NCBI GenBank assembly: GCA_029907055.1
Contig: JARYMO010000012.1
Span: 1 to 14,514, forward strand
Direction: 5' to 3'
Origin: Syntrophomonadaceae bacterium
GTDB lineage: Bacteria; Bacillota; Syntrophomonadia; Syntrophomonadales; Syntrophothermaceae
Length of the DNA stretch: 14,514 nucleotides
Each line of letters begins with the position of its first letter. Position 1 is the stretch's first letter. The notes beneath the pieces are model-generated. The model was not told the origin of the DNA and ran no database searches. It saw only the letters and a program-made list of their open reading frames with translations. Shown one piece after another: positions 1-6,288 of the stretch. The translations under genes were made by a program, and so were the position numbers.

Positions 1-997
1 AGCGCGGCGCCTTGGCGCTGGTGTCCTGGTCCTGCTCGCTGCCCTCGACGGCTCCCGGCGCGGCCTGCGGCGCCTCCTGCAGCGGCTGGCACTGCTGCAG
101 CGAGCGGGCGCTCTCCTCGGCGACGGGGGACAAGTCGGTTGCCGCTGCCGGCTGGGGCTCGGCCCGGTCCGCCCGGGCTCCCGCCTCCGCTCCTGGCTGG
201 GCGTGGGACTGCAGGTCCGGCTGGGGTGGCCCCGCACAGGCTTCCCCGCCTGGGAGGCCGGCAGTGTTGACCGTTGCTGCCTCGATGGAGACCAGGACGG
301 GCTCGCCGGGCAGGACTGCGTCCGGCTGCGCTGCCGCCGGCGGGGCGCTGATGGCTTCCGGAGCGGGCGCACTACCTGCCGCTGTCGCGGGCACGATGGC
401 CATCGCGGGCAGTCCGGCGATGGCGGTGGCGGTGGCCGTATCCCGGGCGTCCGCGTCGCAGGCGGCCAGGAGCACGGGCTCGGCTGCTGCCTGCGCTGCC
501 TGCCCGGGGTCGCCCTCGCCGGTTTCCTCCCCTTCGCCGGGTGTGCCGGGCCCTGCCGTCGCCGCCTGCGCGGCAGCCAGTGCGGTCAAAGATTCCTCGC
601 ACCCAGTGCTGTGGGTATCGCTCACTGCTGGCGCGCCTTCCGCCCCTGCCTGCCCGGCCGGAGCCGATGGCTGGGCTCCGCCCTCGCCGCCCCCAACGGC
701 CGCTCCCAGCAGGACCGCCAGTTGCTCACGCCGTTGGCCGCCCTCGCCGGTGCCGGTGGCCGGCCCGGCCTCCCTCAGCCGCTGGCCCAGCGCCAGTCCG
801 GGAGGGCCGACCTGCTGCGGGTCCTGCAGGTGACCGGGTGCCCGCGACCGGGCCCCGGGGCTCCCCTCCGGCGCCACCTGCTGCAGCAGCCCGGCGAACT
901 CGCCGCGGGCCCTGACCCCGCAGCTGGCGCCAGGAACCGCCGGCTGCCCGCACGGCAGCGCCGTCCCGGCACCGCGTGTCATCATCACTGTCTTCAA
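1..997 (-). CDS. fliK: Flagellar hook-length control protein FliK, N-terminal part (3' end outside window)
   Basis: An open frame of 332 codons runs without a stop from a TTG at 997-995 to the window edge. The start rests on a near-perfect Shine-Dalgarno (AAGGAGGTGAG at 1011-1001) about 7 nt upstream; an in-frame GTG at 988 and ATGs at 985 and 982 are too far from it. The translation begins MKTVMMTRGAGTALPCG and is very rich in Ala, Pro, Gly, Gln and Glu with no recognisable fold. That is typical of the poorly conserved, disordered N-terminal half of FliK; the conserved C-terminal domain would lie beyond the window. FliK is a secreted ruler that ends hook growth by switching FlhB export specificity. 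Identity rests mainly on position: in B. subtilis fliK follows fliJ and ylxF. The region is easily missed because the opposite strand also holds long open frames. Confidence 0.75.
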   Translation of the reverse strand, partial: MKTVMMTRGAGTALPCGQPAVPGASCGVRARGEFAGLLQQVAPEGSPGARSRAPGHLQDPQQVGPPGLALGQRLREAGPATGTGEGGQRREQLAVLLGAAVGGGEGGAQPSAPAGQAGAEGAPAVSDTHSTGCEESLTALAAAQAATAGPGTPGEGEETGEGDPGQAAQAAAEPVLLAACDADARDTATATAIAGLPAMAIVPATAAGSAPAPEAISAPPAAAQPDAVLPGEPVLVSIEAATVNTAGLPGGEACAGPPQPDLQSHAQPGAEAGARADRAEPQPAAATDLSPVAEESARSLQQCQPLQEAPQAAPGAVEGSEQDQDTSAKAPR

Positions 998-1000
998 TCT

Positions 1001-1011
1001 CTCACCTCCTT
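1001..1011 (-). promoter_or_regulatory. Strong ribosome binding site of fliK
   Basis: On the minus strand this reads AAGGAGGTGAG, matching the anti-Shine-Dalgarno almost completely, 7 nt before the TTG at 997 (counting from GGAGG). It decides the fliK start. Confidence 0.8.
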
Positions 1012-1030
1012 CCTGCCTTGCCTGGTGGAA

Positions 1031-1061
1031 GGAGCGCGCCCTGCCCGGGGGCACGCGCTCC
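1031..1061 (-). other. GC-rich hairpin in the fliK leader
   Basis: The outer arms GGAGCGCG and CGCGCTCC pair perfectly over 8 bp. Inside them TGCCC and GGGCA can pair further, with a 3-nt bulge. The structure ends about 20 nt upstream of the fliK ribosome binding site and has no T-run, so it is not an intrinsic terminator. A role in mRNA stability or translation control is inference. Confidence 0.45.
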
Positions 1062-1251
1062 CCCTTCTCATATGCTTCGTCATTCCCCGCCCTCTTCTTC
1101 ACCCCAAACCAGCGTGAAACAAGGGGACGCTCTTTTTGTTTCACCTTTGAAACAAGGGGACGCTCTTTTCGTTTCAGGTGCTGGTCCTCCCATGAAACAA
1201 GGGGCGCGCGTGTTGTTTCCCGCGCTTTTCCTCCGCGACGGCGCCGGCGCT

Positions 1252-1268
1252 CTCCCGCCCGGCGGGAG
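1252..1268. other. Short GC inverted repeat in the ylxF-fliK gap
   Basis: CTCCCGC and GCGGGAG form a perfect 7-bp dyad around a 3-nt loop. There is no T-run on either side, so it is not a terminator. Function unknown. Confidence 0.35.
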
Positions 1269-1383
1269 GGTGTGCTGTGCTGGCTCACGCTGCAGGCAGT
1301 CGGGCGATGGTCTTCCTTCTGCGCCTTCGCCGCCCTGCCAAGGACCGCCGCGCTCCCCACCCCGGACGCGACACCCTGGCAGC

Positions 1384-1408
1384 AAAGAAGCGGGCCTCAG
1401 CCCGCTTC
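1384..1408 (-). terminator. Terminator-like hairpin between ylxF and fliK
   Basis: On the minus strand a perfect 9-bp stem (GAAGCGGGC / GCCCGCTTC) encloses a 4-nt loop and is followed by TTTGCT, a short weak T-run. The plus strand has no T-run on its far side, so the signal reads with the flagellar genes. It lies 142 nt after the ylxF stop and about 390 nt before fliK. It could end or attenuate transcription into fliK. The short T-run makes it uncertain. Confidence 0.5.
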
Positions 1409-1550
1409 CTCCCCCTCGCAACAAGGGGACGCTCTCCCTGTTTCACGGCCCCCTCACGGCGAGGGAAACCCTTCCACCGGTCCGGTTCTCCTTCTTCCCC
1501 GCCCCCGGACCGCTGGTCGCACGGTGGCAGGCGTCGGACGTGCCTGCCCC

Positions 1551-2081
1551 CTACTCACTCACCAGCATCTTCCTGGTGATGACTGCCGCCCTCGCCGGGG
1601 CCAGCGCCGCCAGTATCTGCCCGGCGGTATCCGGTTCCATCTGCTGCAGAATGCCAATGACGGTGTCATCGTCCAGCTCGTTGAAGACCAGCGCTGCCTT
1701 GGCCGGCTTGATGGAGCTGTAGTAGCCTGCCAGCTCCTTGTACACCGCATCGGTGTCCGGAGGCGGTGCTGCCCCCTCGTCGCCTGGCTTCGCGGCTGAC
1801 TGCTGGGCCTCCCTCAGCCGCGCGGTGAGCAGTTCCACCTGGCGGCTCTTGGCCTGCAGCTGCAGTTTGAGCTGCTGGTTTTCCGCCTGCAGGGCGGCCA
1901 CGTCCACCTCCGGGGGTTGTTGTTCCCCGTCGGAGCGCGCCAGCAGCGTTCCCACCACCGGCAGCCTGGCGATGGAGGAAGCGATGGGCAGGATGCGGGC
2001 GTACATCAGCCCCAGCCACGCTCCCGCCACGGCCACCAGCACCACCACGATGACCGTTACCCTCAACGCTGTCTTGCCCAT
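1551..2081 (-). CDS. ylxF: YlxF/MotE-like flagellar accessory protein, MgtE N-terminal-like domain
   Basis: 176 aa from ATG at 2081, chosen over upstream in-frame starts because AGGAG sits 7 nt before it. The protein has one N-terminal membrane segment (about residues 7-27) and a Gln/Leu-rich coiled-coil stretch (about 60-96). An acidic Pro-rich linker follows, then a C-terminal helical region (about 113-172, with YYSSIKPAKAALVFNEL and ILQQMEPDTAGQILAAL) resembling the MgtE N-terminal domain. This is the architecture of B. subtilis YlxF, encoded between fliJ and fliK, and of MotE-type proteins that assist the flagellar motor. The C-terminal domain should face the cytoplasm only if the N-terminus is outside; topology is not settled by sequence. 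The exact role is not well defined even in model species. Confidence 0.8.
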   Translation of the reverse strand: MGKTALRVTVIVVVLVAVAGAWLGLMYARILPIASSIARLPVVGTLLARSDGEQQPPEVDVAALQAENQQLKLQLQAKSRQVELLTARLREAQQSAAKPGDEGAAPPPDTDAVYKELAGYYSSIKPAKAALVFNELDDDTVIGILQQMEPDTAGQILAALAPARAAVITRKMLVSE

Positions 2082-2152
2082 GTCTTCACTCCTGCCCGTA
2101 ATCGCGCGGACCCACTGCGCCCGCGCCCGGTCCCTCATTGCCGACCACTGGT

Positions 2153-2258
2153 GAAACGAAACGCGCCTCCCCCGAGGGTGCGGGGGGCAGTCGGATGAAA
2201 CAGAAAGAGCGTCCCCTTGTTTCAGGCCGGTGAAACGAAAAGAGCGTCCCCTCGTTTC
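2153..2258 (-). repeat. Repeat cluster B: two 27-bp palindromes plus a truncated copy between fliJ and ylxF
   Basis: Intact copies lie at 2197-2223 and 2232-2258, a doublet with an 8-nt spacer. A truncated relative at about 2153-2172 keeps the GAAACGAAA end but lacks the other terminus. The G/T-type strand is the minus strand here, so the flagellar mRNA carries the fully pairing form. In the copy at 2232-2258 both arms differ from the consensus at the paired position (GAAACGA with TCGTTTC), so a base pair is kept. The cluster fills most of the 189-nt gap. Confidence 0.9.
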
Positions 2259-2270
2259 TCGGCCGGGCGG

Positions 2271-2723
2271 TCAGTCGGTGCGCGAGGAGCGCCAGTAGCC
2301 GGTGATGGCGACTTCGTCGATAACCAGCTGCTCCTGGCGCAGGACCTCCTGCTGGTACTCGGCGTACTCCTTGTCGCGCAGTTTCTCCAGCGCCTTGCGT
2401 TCCTGCATGAGCTCCTGCAGCCGCTCCTGAGCCGCCTGCACCTCGTTGTCCGCCCGTCGCACCCGTTCCGCCTGGGCCGCGATGCGCTCCTTCAGGCGCG
2501 GCAGGTAGCTCTTGACCAGGGCCAGCTCGTCGAGCTGCAGCACCTCCTGCTGGCCCTGGCGCAGCCGCTGGTAGCACTGTTCCCGCTCCCCCTCCAGGGC
2601 CTGCAGGCGCCTCTGCTCACTGTCCAGCTGGGCGCGCCGCAGGGCCAGTTCCTGCCTGGCCTGGTCCTCCCGGGTCACGGTAACATCCAGCTTGGTCTGC
2701 AGGCCAAATTCGAAGCGCTTCAC
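2271..2723 (-). CDS. fliJ: Flagellar export chaperone FliJ
   Basis: 150 aa from a GTG at 2723, preceded by GGAAGGAA at a suitable distance. The sequence starts MKRFEFGLQTKLDVTVTRED and is highly charged, rich in Gln, Glu, Arg and Leu, with heptad-like patterns through almost its whole length. It fits the two-helix coiled coil of FliJ, which inserts into the FliI hexamer like the gamma subunit of F-ATPase and couples it to the export gate. Length fits the family. FliJ is poorly conserved, so the call leans on the coiled coil and on position after fliI. Unlike the tight genes before it, it is set 442 nt after the fliI stop, with repeat cluster C between. Confidence 0.85.
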   Translation of the reverse strand: MKRFEFGLQTKLDVTVTREDQARQELALRRAQLDSEQRRLQALEGEREQCYQRLRQGQQEVLQLDELALVKSYLPRLKERIAAQAERVRRADNEVQAAQERLQELMQERKALEKLRDKEYAEYQQEVLRQEQLVIDEVAITGYWRSSRTD

Positions 2724-2938
2724 GACATTTCCTTCCCTCTACGCGTGCAATTTCTCCCGCTGCGGCGCCCGGCTCTCGTCTCGGCTCCCGGACCCTGCCG
2801 AGCCCAGGTGCACGGACCTGCTCCTGCCGGTAGCCCGTGCCGCCGACTGGCCGGTTGCCACCCTCCGGTCAGGCGGCGCCACCCGCCAATGGCACCGGTA
2901 CGGCAAGCAGCACTCCCTTGCACCGCAGGCCGCGAGTT
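2724..2938. other. Intergenic stretch before fliJ with no recognised content
   Basis: This 215-nt stretch completes the gap between fliI and fliJ after repeat cluster C. I found no plausible gene, no c-di-GMP riboswitch core and no convincing promoter. It holds only short weak dyads and, at its fliJ end, the fliJ ribosome binding site. Confidence 0.5.
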
Positions 2939-3167
2939 GAAACAAGAAAAGCGTCTCCTCGTTTCAGGCACCGGCACCAGGGCGAGCCCCCCTCGCGCTG
3001 CGGGTCGCGGGGGTGAAACAAAAAGAGCGTCCCCCTGTTCCAGCCTCCCGTCGCGGAGAAGCGGGTGAAACAAGAAGAGCGTCCCCTCGTTTCACGTGCT
3101 GAAACGAAAAGAGTGTCCCCTTGTTGCACCCCGCCGTCCTGAAACAAAAAGAGCGTCCCCTTGTTTC
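2939..3167 (-). repeat. Repeat cluster C: five 27-bp palindromes between fliI and fliJ
   Basis: Copies lie at 2939-2965, 3015-3041, 3067-3093, 3101-3127 and 3141-3167. All have the G/T-type strand on minus, so the mRNA carries the pairing form. The last copy is identical to those at 1116 and 13149. Minor changes occur in the others: GTTCC for GTTTC at 3015-3041, and GAGTGTC in place of GAGCGTC plus GTTGC for GTTTC at 3101-3127. The copy nearest fliI is flanked by the usual T, and that TGA (3168-3166) is the fliI stop codon. Confidence 0.92.
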
Positions 3168-4500
3168 AGGAAGGGGGGGTGAGGGTGCGCAGGAGGTGCT
3201 GCACGGTGCCGTGGTAGGTGGCTTCCTCCAGCACGCCCTGGCGCAGGAAGGCCTCGCAGCCGTCGATGAGGTCGATGGCCTCGTCCACCCGCGGGTTGGC
3301 GCCCCGCCGGTAGGCGCCGATGTCGATGAGGTCGCGCGCCTCGGCGTAGGTGGCCAGCACGGAGCGGAAGGCGTGGGCCGCCTGCATGTGCTCCGGGGAG
3401 ACAATGTCCGGCATCACCCGGCTGATGCTGGCCAGCACGTCGATGGCCGGGTAGCGGTTGAGCGCCGCCAGCTCCCGCGAGAGCGCGATGTGCCCGTCGA
3501 CGATGCCGCGCACGGCGTCGGTGATGGGCTCGTTCATGTCGTCGCCCTCCACCAGCACCGAGTACAGCCCGGTGATGGTGCCCCGCTCGGAGGTGCCGGC
3601 CCGCTCCAGCAGCCGCGGCAGCAGGGCGAACACCGAGGGGGTGTAGCCGCGGGTGGCGGGGGGCTCGCCGATGGCCAGCCCCACCTCGCGCTGGGCCAGC
3701 GCGAAGCGGGTGAGGGAGTCCATCAGCAGCAGCACGTCGTAGCCCTGGTCGCGGAAGTACTCGGCGATGGAGGTGGCCACGAAGGCCCCCTTGAGGCGCA
3801 CCAGTGCCGGCTGGTCGGAGGTGGCCACCACCACCACCGAGCGCTTGAGCCCCTCTTCCCCCAGGTCGCGCTCCAGGAACTCGCGCACCTCGCGGCCGCG
3901 CTCGCCGATGAGGGCGATGACGTTGACGTCGGCGTTGGTGTTGCGGGCGATCATACCCAGCAGGGTGCTCTTGCCCACCCCGCTGCCGGCCAGGATGCCC
4001 ATGCGCTGGCCCTTGCCCAGGGTGATGAGCCCGTCGATGGCCCGCACCCCCACCGAGAGGACCTCGGTGATGCGGCGCCGCTGCAGGGGATTGGGGGGGT
4101 GGTTCATGACCGGGTAGACCTGCTCGGCCGGCAGCGGCCCGCGGCCGTCGATGGCCTGCCCCAGCCCGTTGAGCACCCGGCCCACCATGCGGAAACTGAC
4201 GGGGACGGTGAGCGTGCGGCCGGTGGCGCAGATCTCGCTGCCGTGGCCCACGCCCTCCAGGTCGCCCAGGGGCATCAGCAGGGTCTTGTTGCCGCGGAAC
4301 CCCACCACCTCGCACAGCAATTGCCCGCTGCGGCCGGCCGGGTTCTTGATGGCACACAACTCTCCCAGGCTGGCCCGCGGCCCGTCCGACTCGATGGTCA
4401 GCCCGGCCACCTGCGAGATGCGGCCCTTGAGGGTGTAGGAATTGGCGGCGGCCAGCACGCGCAGGTAGTGCTGGAGGTCGAACCCGGTCTCACTCGGCAT
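3166..4500 (-). CDS. fliI: Flagellum-specific export ATPase FliI
   Basis: 444 aa from ATG at 4500, overlapping the end of fliH by 11 nt. It is related to F1-ATPase beta. A Walker A GSGVGKST lies at 172-179, a Walker B-type DVLLLMDSLTR at 255-265 and the alpha/beta ATPase signature PAIDVLASISR at 351-361; GERGREVREF (199-208) is also conserved. Before these is an N-terminal beta-barrel region. FliI forms the cytoplasmic hexamer that, with FliH and FliJ, drives and orders export of rod, hook and filament subunits. The long start-less frame on this strand is set aside because MPSETGFDLQHYLRVL begins at the normal FliI N-terminus. The stop TGA is shared with the edge of a 27-bp repeat. Length is as expected. 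Confidence 0.97.
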   Translation of the reverse strand: MPSETGFDLQHYLRVLAAANSYTLKGRISQVAGLTIESDGPRASLGELCAIKNPAGRSGQLLCEVVGFRGNKTLLMPLGDLEGVGHGSEICATGRTLTVPVSFRMVGRVLNGLGQAIDGRGPLPAEQVYPVMNHPPNPLQRRRITEVLSVGVRAIDGLITLGKGQRMGILAGSGVGKSTLLGMIARNTNADVNVIALIGERGREVREFLERDLGEEGLKRSVVVVATSDQPALVRLKGAFVATSIAEYFRDQGYDVLLLMDSLTRFALAQREVGLAIGEPPATRGYTPSVFALLPRLLERAGTSERGTITGLYSVLVEGDDMNEPITDAVRGIVDGHIALSRELAALNRYPAIDVLASISRVMPDIVSPEHMQAAHAFRSVLATYAEARDLIDIGAYRRGANPRVDEAIDLIDGCEAFLRQGVLEEATYHGTVQHLLRTLTPPS

Positions 4501-5290
4501 CGGTGGCCGCCTCGCACAGGGCTTCTTCCAGGTTGCGCAGCCGGGTCTCCAACTGCGCGTCCACTGAACCGACGTCGCTCTCCAGCAGGAACCCGCCGGG
4601 GCTGATGGAGGCGTGGGCCTGGATGGACACCAGGTCCACCCCCTGGCCGGGGCGGACCAGGCTGCCCTGCTCCTGCACCAGCCGCTCGTAGTCGCGCGGG
4701 TTGACCAGCAGCCGCACGCTGCCAGAGTCACCCAGCAGCGACAGCGCGCTCTGCACCAGGCCGGCCACGATGGCCGGGTCCTGCTCGATCTCCCGCTCCA
4801 CCAGCTTGGCGGCCACTGCCACCGCCAGCCGGATGATGTCCTTCTCCGCCGCCCGCACGATGGCCTCGTGCTGCAGCCGCGCCTCGTGCACCAGCCGCTC
4901 GCACTCCGCCAGCGCCCGCTTGCGCCGCTCCTCCAGCTCCTTGTGCACCGCCTGCAGGCCCTGGCGGTAGCCGGCCTCGCGGGCCTCGGCCCGCACCCGC
5001 TCCACCTCCGCCTCCGCCTCCTCGCGCAGGCGGCGCGCCTCGTCGCGGGCGTCCTCCAGCAGGCAGGCGGCATCGCGGCGCGCCTGCTCCAGCAATTCTC
5101 TGACCATGGCCTCGGTTTCCTGCAGGATGGCGGCGGCTTCCGCCCGCGCTTCCTCCACCTGGCCGCGGGGGGCGTACTCCACCACCCCGGGCAGGGGGAT
5201 CTCGGCCACCCCTTCCACCAGCCCGGCCAGCCGCCGCGAGTTCTTGATGACCAGGTCGCCGGCCTTGATAATCCTAGACAAGGATCTCAT
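4490..5290 (-). CDS. fliH: Flagellar assembly protein FliH
   Basis: 266 aa from ATG at 5290, overlapping the end of fliG by 17 nt. A long charged Ala/Glu/Arg coiled coil (about 45-145) precedes a C-terminal domain like the V/A-type ATPase E subunit (KDIIRLAVAVAAKLVEREIE, then SVRLLVNPRDYERL and an SPGGFLLESDVGSVDAQLETR-like segment). FliH binds and restrains FliI and links it to the C-ring. The start is uncertain: GGGGGAG abuts the ATG with no spacer, while an in-frame TTG three codons later (5281) has it at 9 nt. The C-terminus runs into the fliI start, as in other tightly coupled fliH-fliI pairs. Confidence 0.9.
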   Translation of the reverse strand: MRSLSRIIKAGDLVIKNSRRLAGLVEGVAEIPLPGVVEYAPRGQVEEARAEAAAILQETEAMVRELLEQARRDAACLLEDARDEARRLREEAEAEVERVRAEAREAGYRQGLQAVHKELEERRKRALAECERLVHEARLQHEAIVRAAEKDIIRLAVAVAAKLVEREIEQDPAIVAGLVQSALSLLGDSGSVRLLVNPRDYERLVQEQGSLVRPGQGVDLVSIQAHASISPGGFLLESDVGSVDAQLETRLRNLEEALCEAATDAE

Positions 5291-6284
5291 CTCCCCCGCC
5301 GCCGCGGGCGACCACGATCTCACCGGCCTCTTCCAGGCGGCGGATGACGTTGACGATGCGCTGCTGGGCCTCTTCCACGTCGCGCAGGCGCACCGGGCCC
5401 ATGAACTCGATGTCCTCGCGCAGGGTCTCGGCCGCCCGCTTGGACATGTTGTTGAACAGCTTGGCCGCCACTTCCTCGCTGGCGCCCTTGAGGGCCAGGG
5501 CCAGGTCATGCGACTCCACCTCGCGCAGGATGCGCTGGATGGAGCGGTCGTCGATGGTGACCACGTCCTCGAAGACGAACATCAGGCGGCGGATCTCCTC
5601 CGCCAGCTCGGGGTCCTGCACCTCCAGGGTCTCCAGGATGGTCTTCTCGGTGGCGCGGTCCACCCGGTTGAGGATGTCCACCAGCGAGCGCACGCCGCCG
5701 GCGCTGGTGACCTCCTGCGGGGCCACCGTGGACAGCTTGCGCTCCAGCACCCGCTCCACCTCCTTGACCGCTTCCGGCGAGGTGGTGTCCATCAGGGCGA
5801 TGCGCTTGGCCACCTCCGACTGCCGCTCCGGCGGCAGCGCGGAGAGGATGGCGGAGGCCTTGTCCGGCTCCAGGTAGGCGAGGATGAGCGCGATGGTCTG
5901 CGGGTGCTCGGAGGAAATAAAGTTCAGCAGCTGGGCCGGCTCGGTCTTGCGGATGAAGTCAAAGGGGCGCACCTGCAGGGAGGCGGAGATGCGGGAGATG
6001 ATCTGCACCGCCTTGTCTGCCCCCAGCGCCTTCTCCAGCACCTCGCGGGCGTAGTCGATGCCGCCCTGGGCGATGTACTGGCTGGCCAGGGCCATGCCGT
6101 AGAACTCCCGCAGCACGTCGTCCACCCGCTCGCCGGTCACCTTGCGCACGTTGGCGATCTCCAGCGTGAGCTGCTCGATCTCCGACTCGTTGAGGTACTT
6201 GAACACGCGCGAGGACTTCTCCGGTCCCAGCGAGATGAGCAGGCTGGCGGCCTTCTGCTTTCCGCTGAGTGCTTTGCGGCTCAT
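5274..6284 (-). CDS. fliG: Flagellar motor switch protein FliG
   Basis: 336 aa from ATG at 6284. AGGTGA lies 4 nt before it, and the TGA stop of fliF is part of that ribosome binding site. All three FliG domains are visible: an N-terminal FliF-binding part (KQKAASLLISLG), a middle domain with the EHPQ motif at 126-129, and a C-terminal torque domain with MFVFED (235-240) and DDRSIQR (245-251), then MSKRAAETLREDIEFMGPVRL. The charged residues of DDRSIQR correspond to those facing the stator in E. coli. FliG sits on the MS-ring and, with FliM and FliN, forms the switch; it converts stator ion flow into rotation. Length and motifs are fully typical. Confidence 0.98.
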   Translation of the reverse strand: MSRKALSGKQKAASLLISLGPEKSSRVFKYLNESEIEQLTLEIANVRKVTGERVDDVLREFYGMALASQYIAQGGIDYAREVLEKALGADKAVQIISRISASLQVRPFDFIRKTEPAQLLNFISSEHPQTIALILAYLEPDKASAILSALPPERQSEVAKRIALMDTTSPEAVKEVERVLERKLSTVAPQEVTSAGGVRSLVDILNRVDRATEKTILETLEVQDPELAEEIRRLMFVFEDVVTIDDRSIQRILREVESHDLALALKGASEEVAAKLFNNMSKRAAETLREDIEFMGPVRLRDVEEAQQRIVNVIRRLEEAGEIVVARGGGGDEILV

Positions 6285-6288
6285 GTCG

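Larger units (their letters stand above)
1116..1444 (+). repeat. Repeat cluster A: four 27-bp imperfect palindromes between ylxF and fliK
   Basis: Copies lie at 1116-1142, 1149-1175, 1194-1219 (26 nt, degenerate) and 1418-1444 (diverged). In this orientation the unit reads left arm GAAACAAGGGGA, loop CGC, right arm TCTTTTTGTTTC. The first copy matches this exactly; the second has C for the last T of the run. The first two form a doublet with a 6-nt spacer. The flagellar mRNA carries the opposite (A/C) strand of this cluster. With the hairpins at 1031-1061, 1252-1268 and 1387-1408, these copies account for most recognisable structure in the 553-nt gap 998-1550. I see no gene there. Confidence 0.9.

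Noticed and set aside
12..1117. Overlapping plus-strand frames opposite fliK
   Set aside because: Composition is Ser/Pro/Ala/Cys noise and no convincing ribosome binding site is seen; the minus strand has a strong one and fits the operon.
1080..1424. Minus-strand 114-codon frame between ylxF and fliK
   Set aside because: It is built largely from translated repeats (ETKRASPCF-type peptides), with no ribosome binding site or conserved content.
2724..2938. c-di-GMP or other riboswitch before fliJ
   Set aside because: The conserved GEMM core motifs are absent and no other known aptamer core was recognised.
2939..3167. CRISPR array
   Set aside because: Units are separated by only 7-13 nt in the densest part and irregularly elsewhere, vary in sequence, and no cas gene is near.
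3121..4605. Plus-strand open frame of 494 codons opposite fliI
   Set aside because: It starts inside a repeat and mirrors fliI; no independent coding evidence.
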